Below are positions 47,583 through 59,977 of a stretch of DNA of 64,000 bases, in pieces. Every line of letters starts with the position of its first letter. Within the stretch, counting starts at the first letter, position 1. The notes below the pieces were generated by a model. The model was not told the DNA's origin, did not search any database, and saw only the letters and a program-made list of their open reading frames with translations. This DNA is from Aphrophora alni (taxonomy: Eukaryota > Arthropoda > Insecta > Hemiptera > Aphrophoridae). The DNA is taken from NCBI GenBank assembly GCA_963513935.1, contig OY740773.1, positions 96,147,291 through 96,211,290 of the forward strand. The letters are read 5' to 3'. The position numbers and the translations under genes were made by a program.

Positions 47583-47610
47583 TCTGAAGATGACAACTTT
47601 GTTGTTGTAA
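47583..47610 (+). ncRNA. degenerate hammerhead-like motif, right arm
   Basis: CTGAAGATGACAAC-TTT-GTTGTTG-TAA: a CUGA core, a 6-bp stem with a 3-base loop and a decayed GAAA box (GTAA), in the 3' region where Penelope-like elements carry hammerhead ribozymes. Probably inactive. Confidence 0.35.
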
Positions 47611-47989
47611 TAGCTATAAGGGTCTAAGGAATAAACATTTTACTTTTGACAAAAAAATTTTTTTTTTGTTATTTTGTTTATTCCAAAGTGTGGTAAGGGA
47701 CTTTTGAAAGTGTATCTGTATATATTGTCACCACAGTGCTCTGGTCTTTGTTTATAGGTAAAACTATAATTAATATGCACCAAATTGAAATACAAAACCA
47801 CTTTCAAAATTTATAATATATATATATATATATATATAACAACTTTCATTTACGATTTCGTTGAAAATAGTACTTTATGAATTGGGTTTCGCTTTGCACG
47901 AACTCATTTAACTAATACAAAGTCTCAAGTCAAATATATATTAAAAATAAATAATGGGTCTAAAATTGCAAACGAAAATTATACAATTC

Positions 47990-48430
47990 CGAAAAACTCT
48001 GCTATCTGTGTTGTTAGCATGATAAAATTAGTTTTCTTTGTATGAGAACATGACTGACGTGCGGCCATGGTTCTTGTGTTTCAATACAGCTATAGTGACA
48101 AATTAACTTTTCCCTTTGTAAACCATGACATTCTTTTCTCTTATTTTTTGATATATACGTTTTGTAATTTAATCTTTGGGACATAGGACTGGGGTATTTT
48201 GTTTGTATATATGTCACTCAGTGTGTGTAAAGAGAAACGGGTCTTTGTAAATTTATAATATATCCTGCCAGAATGAAGAGTCTTGTTGCTCATTTTAGAA
48301 TGACATGAATATTATTTTCTGATGATTTTAATTATTTTCTTAGGATTAGTGAAATATATAAATTATGTTTTTAATACTATGTTACTGAGTTTGGTTCATT
48401 AAAGATATGTTTTTTTTATGTCCACAGGTG

Positions 48431-48472
<42 letters not shown>

Positions 48473-48850
48473 TTTCAAAAGGTTATCATATAATAACTAT
48501 TGCCAGGATAAATTCCTACTTTATATGGGCAAATTTAAGTATATATTTTTCCTATATAAATATTTATTTATTGTTTTTACTACTTTAGTATAGTTTTTGC
48601 AGTCAGAAATAAAATTAAAGATCTTATCCTAATGTATGAACTAATTTAACAGTTGCCAGATAATACCATTGGCTTATCTGTGGTACACAATAGTTTTCTC
48701 AACTTTATAAGTGCTGTTGTAAATTGTAGAAATGTTATCGACACGAAGTGGCATGAGATAAAATCTAATATGGAACAATTTCATAATATTTACAATTAAA
48801 CAAACTATTTTCTTTTTCTTGAATCGTACAATAAACCTATGGTTTTTCGA
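47990..48850 (+). repeat. diverged duplicated segment A, copy 1
   Basis: Colinear with 52890-53830. The best blocks are CTTTGTAAACCATGACATTC with its left flank (48040-48140) and GTACACAATAGTTTTCTCAA to AATATTTACAA (48685-48800). Identity looks moderate, interrupted by indels. Confidence 0.55.
48431..48472. repeat. compound (AT)n(GT)n microsatellite
   Basis: About 12 AT units followed by about 9 GT units. Confidence 0.95.
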
Positions 48851-50199
48851 TATTAAAATTGTTTTCTCCATAAAGTTGCTGAAAACAAGGTATTATATGG
48901 AATAATTTCTTTATAGAGATCAGTTTAAATACCAAGTTAACAATTGTCCTACTTTATCTTATTAATTTTATGCCATTGCAAATAAATTATAACGCAATTA
49001 AAACAATGAAAATGTAGTTTATAATATTTGTTTTAACATCTAAAAAAATATTTTAAATGTTTTTATAATTATACACCTTGTAATTGCAAAAGCTGTGTGA
49101 GTTGAACTCTATACCTAATATAATATATTTACATAATTACTTGCTTTATTACAACTGAAGTCTGTGAAAGTGGATGTTTGATCTAGCTTGTTTGAGACTG
49201 ATCTTTGTGGAATTAGACAACCTTGTTTCTTTCATTTGTTCGCATAGGCCAGACCTTTCTGTTTCTTAAGTTTTGCTACTTACATCAGTTTCAAAAAGTT
49301 TAATAGGATTGTAGTACTTATCAATCGATGTCACTTTTAAATTGACTATATTAAAAATGTATTCATTATTAATTTAATTAAAGTCGACCTAAAAATAACA
49401 ACTTCATAAATTTGACGTATTTGATTTCGCATAAATTAAAAATTGAAATTGAAACTTTGAAATCAGTCTTTAAGATTAAAATTTTATACATACTATAAAT
49501 TTATTTTATGGAATATAATATTTTTATTTAATATCACTTATGAAACTAAATCACCTAATAAATTTATTTTTTTCAAATTAAATGTTTCAAAAATTAATTT
49601 ACAAATTGACAGCAGGATAGAAATTGTATTTAAATCCTAATTTATATTACAGGTTATTTAATTAGAAATTATGTTACCAGTTTGGGTTGGAATATTGTAG
49701 AACCAGATTTCGTTTTGATATCAAACATATCTTTTTATACAAAAATACTTTTATACAAGATATCTATGTGTACATATATAAACATAATTTTTTAATGACC
49801 ACTATATTCATAATCTTTTTGATAAACTTAAAATATTTGTCCCAAACCGAAATAAGTCATATTTGTTAACGTTCTTTTTTGGTTACTAATAAAGATATGC
49901 ATAATGTTTTGAATAGGACTATAGCATTAACATTTGTATGAACATTTTAATTAATTTATTAATAAATTTATCATAATGAACAATTCAAACTAAGAACGTT
50001 TGAACATTTAGTATATTTTAGCTTTCTTAACTTCTGACATGTATAAATAACATTAATTTTCTTTCAAGTAATAAGTATTATATAAAATAAAATTAAATTA
50101 ATTGAATGCAATGCTATTATACATATAGTAATAAAAAAAGTTTTCGAATTATAAAAACATTTTATAGATAAAGTATAAATAATTATTTAATAAACAAAA

Positions 50200-51210
50200 A
50201 GGATGATATGGGAATATAAATATGCACATGGATGCTTATGTATTTTAATGACTTTATATCATTTTATCGTCATAAATTAGGTACATTTCTACACAGTCAA
50301 TGTTTTTTGTGTGTTTAATTTTTCAAATATTTATTGTTTTACCCATTTAAAATTTTTAATTCACTTGTATTACGACATACGATAACGAATTATTCAGGTG
50401 TATCTCTGTTATGCATCAAACCGATTACAAGATTCAAGTGTATAAATAAATAAATAAATATACTAAACAAAATTAAAGATATAATGGATTCAAATCTTTG
50501 GTTTATTATTGTTTTCATGTAAAATGTGTCTTCGTGTATTTTCTTTGAATTGACGAGATACGGAGGAAGAGGGAAATAAAAATTGACTTACATAAAAGAA
50601 ATATTATTTGGCACAAAGTATGTGTTCCATTCAGAGCGGACAAGCAATGGCTACGAGAGTGCCTTTTGTTGTATGGCATATATCTTTAGACATAGATAAA
50701 GTATTAAAAGAAGTTGCTTAATGCTGAAACAGGCAAAAGTAACAATGAGTATAATATAGAACTTTGTAGTTCTAAACTTTAATGATATGTAAAGACACAA
50801 TGACCTAACGAGTTCTGTAGTGATTTATATTCCTCAGTTCATTTTAATTAAAACGTCTGTATAAGAGATTCCTTAACTCCCTTTTGTAAGACGTTTCATA
50901 AAAATACTTTATTTATCAACACATATACTTTAATTAAATTGCTGTAAATGTTGGTGTAAATTTCAGAAATAATAATGGTAAGATTTTTTTTCATATAAAA
51001 TAAATTTAGGCTTTGTTATTTTTTAAAGTAATTCTACTTAAGTCTTCATTTAAATGAAAATGACAGCTTTAAGTGTTTTAGAACTGTATAACGTGGTATA
51101 TCTTGTACACATTTCATTATTACCCCTAATGTTTAAAAATCTCTAATTACCCAGTAAATTAGTTTTATTAAAGGCATAAAATAATCTTAAAATATACCTA
51201 AAGTTTCCAT
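50200..51210 (+). repeat. diverged duplicated segment B, copy 1
   Basis: Colinear with 60740-61430. Shared blocks include TATTGTTTTACCCATTTAAAA (50333-50352 region), TTTGGCACAAAGTA, GAGAGTGCCTTTTGTTGTAT and the stretch to ACGAGTTCTG near 50815. Confidence 0.55.
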
Positions 51211-51855
51211 AACATTTATTATGTTTAACTAATTTTATTTGATTTATATAATATTATAATTTTTTTATTAATGATAGATTATAAAGAGTGACAAACATAA
51301 AATCAAAGCAACACTTTGCTGTATAGATTGTAGGTTTATTCATTTCAACAAATTGTTTTAATAATGGAAAGGCAAATATAACACGTTTCAAGTGTAAAAA
51401 ATTACCTATACAACTTTAGTTTTTGTGCATTTCCTCTTTTTTTACTATACACAAAAAATTATTTGCACTTTTCATTTAACATTCGTTACTTAAACCATAT
51501 TTAAGTAATATTTTGAAGGAGAAATATAAATAAATACTGATTTAAATAGATGTATTGCATTATAGGTTTATTATTTTCAAAACATTTGAACTATTATCAA
51601 CTCCACTGACATAATACATGTTTGTATTTAAAATTGTTGATTTTATTGTTTATTAGTCAATAATACTAATACTAAATTTAAAAAAGTATCTAAGGGTAAT
51701 TATTCCTAAATATATTAACGATACAGGCAATCGTTATAAAAATATGATAATTATGTTAATCAGTGTACCTTCAACTAGTTTTAAGAAAATCATACTTCAT
51801 TATTGCATTAGTTTTTATCTAACTCCAAATAAAATTTTATAAAATAATATATTTA

Positions 51856-52636
51856 CTGTGTGTCCAAAAAGTCCCACACCACCCACTTAATATTTTAATT
51901 TTTTTAAACAACCAATTAAACTTTGGCACGTCTTTTTAGCATAAGTTAGTAGTTTTTGACGTAGTTAGAGGTTCATCCCTCTCCTCGAGGTAGGAGTTGC
52001 AGGGGGTAACTTTATAACTATGAATAGTAATCCCCATTTTGCTACCCCTGATTTTAAATGTCTTTGAAAGACAAAACTAATGGTGTACCTAAAACTTTTT
52101 TCCGATGACCCTATAGCAAATGGCGGTCAAAAATGTTTGGAGAGATTTGAATTGAACAAACTACTGTCAATGGTTATTGTTAGCAGATTATAGAAGATTT
52201 TTTGCTTACCCTCTGTTGCATACATTAAAAAAAATGTATAACAGTACTCGATTTTAAAGATCTAATTTAACCTAAACCCATACCTTAGTACGGTATCCCA
52301 TAATCTGCTAACAATAACCATTGACAGTAGTTTGTTCAACTAAAATCTCTCCAAACATTTTTTGCTGCCATTATTATAGGGTCATCGAAAAAAAGATGTT
52401 AAGCACACCATTGGTTTTGTCTTTTAAAGACCATTAAAATCAGGGGTAACATGATGGAGGTTAATATTGAAAGTTTTATAATTACCCCTTGCAACCCCTA
52501 CTTCGAGGCGAGTGATGAAACTCTAAACTACGTAAAAAACTACTATATCTTATGCTAGAATTATGTGCCAAAATTTAATTGGTTATTTAAAAAAATAAAA
52601 TATTAAGTGGGGGTGTGGGACTTTTTGGACACACGG
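51856..52636. mobile_element. near-palindromic MITE with TA target duplication
   Basis: 781 bp whose ends are inverted copies: GTGTGTCCAAAAAGTCCCAC on the left, GTGGGACTTTTTGGACACAC on the right, each flanked by TA. The homology continues to the centre: left blocks such as CAGGGGGTAACTTTATAA, TTTGGAGAGATTT and CAATGGTTATTGTTAGCAGA reappear inverted on the right, so the whole element can fold into one long hairpin. It has no reading frame. TA duplication and terminal sequence fit a non-autonomous Tc1/mariner-group element. Confidence 0.9.
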
Positions 52637-52889
52637 TATATACAAGTTACTTAAACCAGATTAAATACAACATAAACTTTAAAGGCTTGTATATAATATA
52701 CATAATGTACCTGATTAAAATGCCAACCTACTTAACAAATAGTATTTACCTTATCACGTATGAATGAAGTTTCATTTCAATGTTATAAAATAGTAAGTTA
52801 ATGTAGTAAGTATAATTCACATCACATTCAAACTAATATATTTTGATTAATTAAAATAGCAGATCTAATTTTACACACAGACAGACCAA

Positions 52890-53830
52890 AGTTAAAACAT
52901 TCCGAGAAACACTATTCTAAAATTAATTTTGCATTGAATGTTGACATGATTGACGTCCAGCCATCATTCTTGCGTGTCTCAATTCAACTGTACAGACAAA
53001 TGAACTTTTTCCTTTGTAAACCATGTCATTGTTTTCTTCCTTTGTTCATAATACATTGTTTTTATTTATTCTATTTCAAAAATTTCAAAAACGGGAATGA
53101 CAAATTTTCTTTGCATAAAAATCTAGCAGTAAGAATTGATAGGATTCATGAAAAATCCTGTCAGAACCTTGTACATTTGACGAGCCCATGTTTATTCATT
53201 TTGAACCATTTTACAAGTTGTCTGAGGTTGATGATATATTTTAGCAAGTTTTTAGAAAGTAATTTTACTTTAAAAACTCTTTACGATTTTAATATATCAG
53301 TCAGTGATGTTGTGTTGTTTCCTGAAAACCAAATATATTACATTTTGTTAAAATCATTCGCATATGCGGAACAAATAATGGACAGCTAATAGATTACGTT
53401 TGGAGTAGTTTGATGTAAATTATGCCTGTAACAATAGTTAGTTGGATTGGTCTGATTACCAACGCGGGTCATGCTATCATATTTTAACACTCACCAGCCC
53501 CAAATAACCAACTCGTATTTCGAAATATAACGTTTTAATTTTCTGAGTATAGGAGTAGAGGTTCACCACTATAATGAAGTTACCATTTTGGAATTACAAT
53601 GGAAATAAATTTATCCTAAAGCGTGAACCTGTTTTACAGTTGTTTTTAGAATATAATATTACCTTCTCTGTTGTACACAATAACCATCGCAGCTTCGTAA
53701 GATCTGTTATAAATTATAAAAGTGTATTTTTCAGTTACCTGGTGTAAATAACCATCAGGAACTATTTAATAATATTTACAAATTAACACATTAAAATGTG
53801 TTGTTTAATTAATTATTCTATATACAAGAT
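52890..53830 (+). repeat. diverged duplicated segment A, copy 2
   Basis: Matches 47990-48850 in the same orientation; CCTTTGTAAACCATGTCATT at 53010-53030 and TTGTACACAATAACCATC at 53671-53688 are the clearest anchors. Confidence 0.55.
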
Positions 53831-54354
53831 ATTTGCTTGATACAAACACTGCTTAAGTATTTTCAAAATTTGTGTCTTCAGTTTAATACGTATTTATAAT
53901 TATAAAACAAAACTATGTAAAAGTGGTATGATACCAGCTTTTGTATAATTTTTAAATAATTATATTCTGTAATAAAATTGTACATAGTGGTTCGTTATTA
54001 ATTTGCTGATCAAGATTGATAAGTGATACAATGTACGCAAATAATCAAAATGTCTTTTTACGTCCAAACATTACACATATCAAAAATCTTCTTTTCTTTT
54101 AACCGAATAAGAAATAAGACAGACGTATCAAATAATGGATGTAAAATTTTAATTTATCACCATAAAAATTACAAATATTTCAAAATGAATTAAAGTAGAT
54201 CTATAAATAGAAATACAATACCTTCAATTTTTTATTTGGAAGTTGATTATGATAAACATCACTTTACAACAACGTAATAAACAAAGTTGAAATTAAATAT
54301 ATAACTTAGAAAATATTAATAAAATTATTAATGTGCTTTGTTATAAACATTATC

Positions 54355-54450
54355 CCACACCCTTTCTTCTTTTCTATCAAGTCTCTCTTGACCAAAAATA
54401 TCTGTCTCCTGATTCGGACGCTTATTGGAGGTCTAGGTATTTATTTTATC
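54355..54450 (+). repeat. dispersed repeat, diverged copy
   Basis: AAGTCTCTCTTGACCAA, TGTCTCCTGATTCGGACGCT and TTTATTTTATCTTCC align in order with 28925-29045. Confidence 0.4.
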
Positions 54451-55763
54451 TTCCTTCTATTTATAAGGCGATCCAGAGGTTTTGAGCTTGAGAACAACAT
54501 GAAAAAAAAATCTAATTTTGCACTAAAAAGTCCAGAAAATACGAATATAAAAATAAAAACAACATGTAATCCATTATTTAGGTGTTAGATATAAACAACA
54601 AATTAAAATATAGAATTGTGAAGTGTTATCTGTTTAAATGTGAACCTAACTCATTTGTCATTTTACGAACTTGTGTGGATCTTTTCACGTGTATTATTAG
54701 ACGAAAAACCGTAACTATCAGGGATAGTTCTTAAAATGCACGTCAGGATTGCTAACAAACCTGTTTTACAACAATGAAACTAACTAGAATGACGTAGAGA
54801 GTGGATGATAGTACAATATTAATAAACTTGTCTTACAACTTGAATTTATAATTTCGATGTCTTTTAAAGAAAAATACATTTACATGAATAAAGTACAATA
54901 TTTTCATTCACATAAATGATTTTGTATTAGTGTTATATAAATTAGTTGTTTGGAAAACCTTTGTATAATTAAATGTTAATGGTAAGCAGGAATATCAGTG
55001 TTTCATTGAACGTTCAGAATAAAGTAGATTAAAATAATGAGATGTATGAAATATGTAGATAATTAGAGAGAGAGTAGGATAAAAATAGCATTTCACCAGA
55101 AACACATTTTACATTTTTAAAGATATATTAAACACCTTATCTCAATGGGGTCCATATTTATAATTTTATTCTATTACAACAAATACGAATTAATATATAT
55201 CTTTTTGGTCCTTTTAAAATGTAAATACAACAAGGCGTAGAAATGTTTACTTATCTTTACAGGGTTAGTAACACACCTCTTTTGGGTATTTTACAAAATC
55301 TGATTATTTATGATTTACAAAAGAATATATAATTTTCTCATCTATATCGTTTATTTCAAAAGAGTCCTCATAGATAATTAATAACTTTATTTAATTATGC
55401 TACTATTTCGATGTGATACAGATATTATGTACTTTTTATTAAAATTCACTTTTTAATTACTTCTAAAAGAGTGTTTTCAAATATTGACTCTGGTTTATTA
55501 TTTTTCTGGTTACTTAACTATTTATTTCGCATGATGACATGATCTAACCTTGTATTCGCTCATGGTTATTTGTAAACTTTTACATGTATGTTTTACACGT
55601 CAAATATAACCAATTATATTTAACATAAAATGTTAATTATAATATGGTAATATAAGTGTAAATAATTTTACCAAAGAATATAGGTTATTTCAAAATAAAA
55701 CTTTACTATAGTTACAATATTAATGGATGTAAAAATTGATTATATTGTGCCATAACATCTTAC

Positions 55764-55767
<4 letters not shown>

Positions 55768-55808
<41 letters not shown>
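55768..55808. repeat. (TA)20 microsatellite
   Basis: Perfect TA run of 41 bp. Confidence 0.95.
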
Positions 55809-55812
<4 letters not shown>

Positions 55813-57394
55813 AATGATTGTTAATTTAAAACATAATATACAATTTTTTTAATTTTATTAGTGGTATTTCATTATAATTAGAATGATTGAACTAATATAG
55901 TATTAGTAATTTTAAAAGCATTGACTTTTATATTTTGAATAACTTAAAATTTTTTTTATCTAATGATTGCATAAATGCATTTATAAAAAAAATATTTTTT
56001 TTCAACAATATCAATTACCAGTGACTAATTTACAATTTCAGTGTTGTACACAAACTTCGTGTACTTAGTTTCGGTTATAGGAAGAAAATGATAATTCTCT
56101 AATTTAAATTGTTTTCATGTAGCCCTTAAGTGCCGGTAAGTGTAACAATATATATTGTGTTTTGCGACGTCTGTATAAGAACTTTCATGTAAAAGTACCC
56201 AATTGTTAGGTCAAGTACGTAAATCATTTGCTCCAGAGAAATGATAAAACATAACTTCTACCTGACAATAATTACGATAAGCAACAGTCTTGCAGAAATG
56301 GGTTTCTAAATTAGTTAATGTACATTATCCATGTACATTTCAAGAAAATCCCTATTTTTACTTGGCTATGGTAATTTTCCATGTAATATGTTAATTGTTT
56401 TCTGAAACTCATAAGTGAGAGGATTTTTAATTGAAAATACTTGAGGTGTTTACTTCAATACCTCGAAAATATCCTTTAAATATCTGCTGTGAAATTCTAA
56501 ATAAAAAAAAAAAGGGATTGGATATTGTAAAATAATAATTGTATCTCAATATTAAATTTTAAATTAAACGAATTTTATCGATTGATAATGTGCTATTATA
56601 TGCAATATATTAAAAATTGAGTTCAAAACACTTTTTTAAATATTTAAATTTAATTAGCTGTTTTAATGAAAAATATAATCTAAAAATCAAAATGTAATGG
56701 TCTTTACATCAATCTATGTCGGTTTATACACAACACTGTTTGTATTTATCATAACATTTTAAATTCTAAAACTCAATAATTCATCCAGAAGAATTATTAT
56801 AAATAATATTTTTTTAATGTAATATATAATAGTCTGTTATTTAACTAATTGTATAGTTAAATTATGTAATAAGTGAAGCTTTATAACAAAAATTGATAAT
56901 TTGGTTTCCAATTTTCAAATTTATTATTCAATAATATTATTGTTTACGTTTTTGAAGATTATTGTATTTCCGGAGCATAAAATATGACGAACGTTTGTAA
57001 TATTTCACCCGTTCAATTATGTTATTTATAAAATACAACAAGCATTATTGTTCTTAGTAGTTGTTTAGTTATATAAAATTAATTAAAACAGTCTACTGTT
57101 TAAAGAGAACAAATAAGTTTACAGTTCAGATTGATTTAGCTCTTCTGTGACAAATTAAGCATCGTATTTATCACTGCCACATGACTACTACATTTTAACT
57201 GATGGACTCAACGCTACTTATTAAATGAAATCTATTATTACTATCAATCTGTAGCAATTACTCTCTGTAACCTTTGGCTAGATTTAGGTAAACTATGAAC
57301 CAAAACTCAAAATTAATTATATATGTCACATGGAACCTGTACAACGTAGTTATTGAGAGTTATTTTATGACTTGCATTACAAAATAATGAGATA

Positions 57395-59977
57395 CACAAC
57401 ACTCTAAAAGGCGCACTGAATTGAAATAAATACATTTAGGGAGAAGTTAAATAACAAATCTCTAGGAGTAGTGGACCTTGTGGTCCTAACATTATAACAC
57501 AACACTATAAAAGACGCATTGAATTCAAATAAATACATTTTGGTGGAAATTAAATAACAATTCTCTTGGAATAGTGGACCTTGTGGTCCTAACTTCATAA
57601 CACAACACTATAAAAGACGCATTGAATTCAAATCAATACATTTTGGTAGAAATTAAATAACAATTTTCTTGGAATAGAGGACCTTGTGGTTGTAACTTTA
57701 TAACAACACTATAAAAGACGCATTGAATTCAAATCAATACATTTTGGTAGAAATTAAACAACTATTCTCTTGTAATAGTGGACCTCGAGGTCCTAACTTC
57801 ATAACAACACTATAAAAGACGCATTGAATTCAAATCAATACATTTTGGTAGAAATTAAATAACAATTCTCTTGGAATAGAGGACCTTGTGGTTCTAACTT
57901 TATAACACAGCACTATAAAAGACGCAATGAATTCAAATCAATACATTTACATAGAAGTTAATTAACAATTCTCTTGAAATAGAGGACCTTGTGGTCCTAA
58001 CTTTATAACACAACACTATAAAAGACGCAAGGAATTCAAATCAATACATTTACATAGAAGTTAAATAACAATTTTATTCTCTTAGAATAGAGGACCTCGA
58101 AGTCCTAACTTCATAACACAACACTATAAAAGGCGCAATGAATTCAAATCAATACATTTAGGTAGAGGTTAAATAACAATTCTCTTGAAATAGAGGACCT
58201 TGTGGTCCTAACTTTATAACACAATACTATAAAAGACGCAAGGAATTCAAATCAATACATTTACATAGAAGTTAAATAACAATTAATTCTCTTAGAATAG
58301 TGGACCTTGTGGTCCTAACTTCATAACACAACACTATAAAAGGCGCAATGAATTAAAATCAATACATTTTGGTAGAAATAAATAACAATTCTATTGTAAT
58401 AGTGGACCTCGAGGTCCTAACTTCATAAAACAACACTATAAAAGACGCAAGGAATTCAAATCAATACATTTACATAGAAGTTAAATAACAATTCTCGTGT
58501 TAAGAGATCACTGTGTGGTCCTAACTTCATAACACAACACTATAAAAGGCGCAATGAATTCAAATCAATACATTTTGGTAGAAATTAAATAACAATTCTC
58601 TTGGAATAGAGGACCTTGTGGTCCTAACTTTATAACACAGCACTATAAAAGACGCAATGAATTAAAATCAATACATTTTTGTAGAAATTAAATAATAATT
58701 CTATTGTAATAGTGGACCTCGAGGTCCTAACTTCATAAAACAACACTATAAAAGACGCAAGGAATTCAAATCAATACATTTACATAGAAGTTAAATAACA
58801 ATTCTCGTGTTAAGAGATCACCGTGTGGTCCTAACTTCATAACACAACACTATAAAAGGCGCAATGAATTCAAATCAATACATTTTGGTAGAAATTAAAT
58901 AACAATTCTCTTGGAATAGAGGACCTTGTGGTCCTAACTTTATAACACAGCACTATAAAAGACGCAATGAATTAAAATCAATACATTTAGGTAGAGGTTA
59001 AATAACAATTCTCTTGTAATAGTGGACCTCGAGGTCCTAACTTCATAACAACACTATAAAAGACGCAATGAATTCAAATCAATACATTTAGGTAGAGGTT
59101 AAATAACAATTCTCGTGTTAAGAGATCACCGTGTGGTCCTAACTTCATAACACAACACTATAAAAGGCGCAATGAATTCAAATCAATACATTTTGGTAGA
59201 AATAATTAAATAACAATTCTCTTGGAATAGAAGACCTTGTGGTCCTAACTTTATAACACAGCACTATAAAAGACGCAATGAATTCAAATCAATACATTTA
59301 CATAGAAGTTAAATAACAATTCTCTTAGAATAGTGGACCTCGAGGTCCTAACTTCATAACACAACACTATAAAAGGCGCAATGAATTCAAATCAATACAT
59401 TTAGGTAGAGGTTAAATAACAATTCTCTTGAAATAGAGGACCTTGTGGTCCTAACTTTATAACACAACACTATAAAAGACGCAAGGAATTCAAATCAATA
59501 CATTTACATAGAAGTTAAATAACAATTCTCTTAGAATAGTGGACCTTGTGGTCCTAACTTCATAACACAACACTATAAAAGGCGCAATGAATTAAAATCA
59601 ATACATTTTTGTAGAAATTAAATAACAATTCTCTTGTAATAGTGGACCTCGAGGTCCTAACTTCATAACAACACTATAAGAGGCGCAATGAATTCAAATC
59701 AATTAATTTAGGTAGAGGTTAAATAACAATTCTCGTGTTAAGAGATCACCGTGTGGTCCTAACTTCATAACACAACACTATAAAAGGCGCAATGAATTCA
59801 AATCAATTAATTTAGGTAGAGGTTAAATAACAATTCTCGTGTTAAGAGATCACCGTGTGGTCCTAACTTCATAACACAACACTATAAAAGGCGCAATGAA
59901 TTCAAATCAATTAATTTAGGTAGAGGTTAAATAACAATTCTCGTGTTAAGAGACGACCGTGTGGTATTAGCTTTACC
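57395..59977. repeat. satellite array, about 25 monomers of about 103 bp
   Basis: Tandem head-to-tail units. Each has ACTATAAAAGRCGC, GAATTCAAATCAATACATT, GAARTTAAATAACAATTCTC, a variable box and GGTCCTAACTTCATAACA. The variable box is GGACCTTGTGGTCC, the perfect 14-bp palindrome GGACCTCGAGGTCC, or AGAGATCACCGTGTGGTCC. Part of the array has a three-monomer higher-order period: the CTATTGTAATAG plus CGAG unit recurs 310 bp apart (58391 and 58701). The last three units are almost identical to each other, so homogenisation is most recent at the right end. The array starts with a diverged monomer and ends abruptly at 59977. Confidence 0.95.

Larger units (their letters stand above)
43208..47722. 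mobile_element. composite Penelope-like element, two copies in inverted orientation
   Basis: A minus-strand copy with reverse transcriptase and GIY-YIG endonuclease (46433 down to 43208) is fused at its 5' side to a plus-strand copy holding only the GIY-YIG end and 3' region (46434-47722). The two arms match as an inverted repeat from about 45303/46434 outward to TATACAGATACAC / GTGTATCTGTATA at 43208 and 47722. Penelope-like elements are known for such tandem or inverted partial copies. Both copies are mutated. Confidence 0.85.
47723..51855. other. AT-rich non-coding DNA with diverged duplications
   Basis: No supported gene. It includes TA runs (47817-47838), an (AT)12(GT)9 compound microsatellite (48431-48472), and copies of two duplicated segments described separately (47990-48850 and 50200-51210). 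Confidence 0.55.
52637..57394. other. AT-rich non-coding DNA
   Basis: Holds segment A copy 2 (52890-53830), a dispersed-repeat copy (54355-54450) and a (TA)20 run (55768-55808). The 151-codon frame at 52934-53389 lies in the duplicated segment, is not kept open in the other copy as far as I can see, and has no recognisable domain. No gene supported. Confidence 0.55.

Noticed and set aside
52934..53389. 151-codon plus-strand frame
   Set aside because: Lies in duplicated segment A; low-complexity Phe/Leu/Ser-rich, no domain or splice context.
56123..56135. 13-bp segment between an acceptor (TTTTCATGTAG) and a donor (GTAAGTGTA)
   Set aside because: Too short to support as an exon without transcripts; chance pairing of splice-like signals is likely in AT-rich DNA.
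57395..59977. CRISPR array
   Set aside because: Monomers are contiguous about 103-bp satellite units with no unique spacers, in a eukaryotic context.
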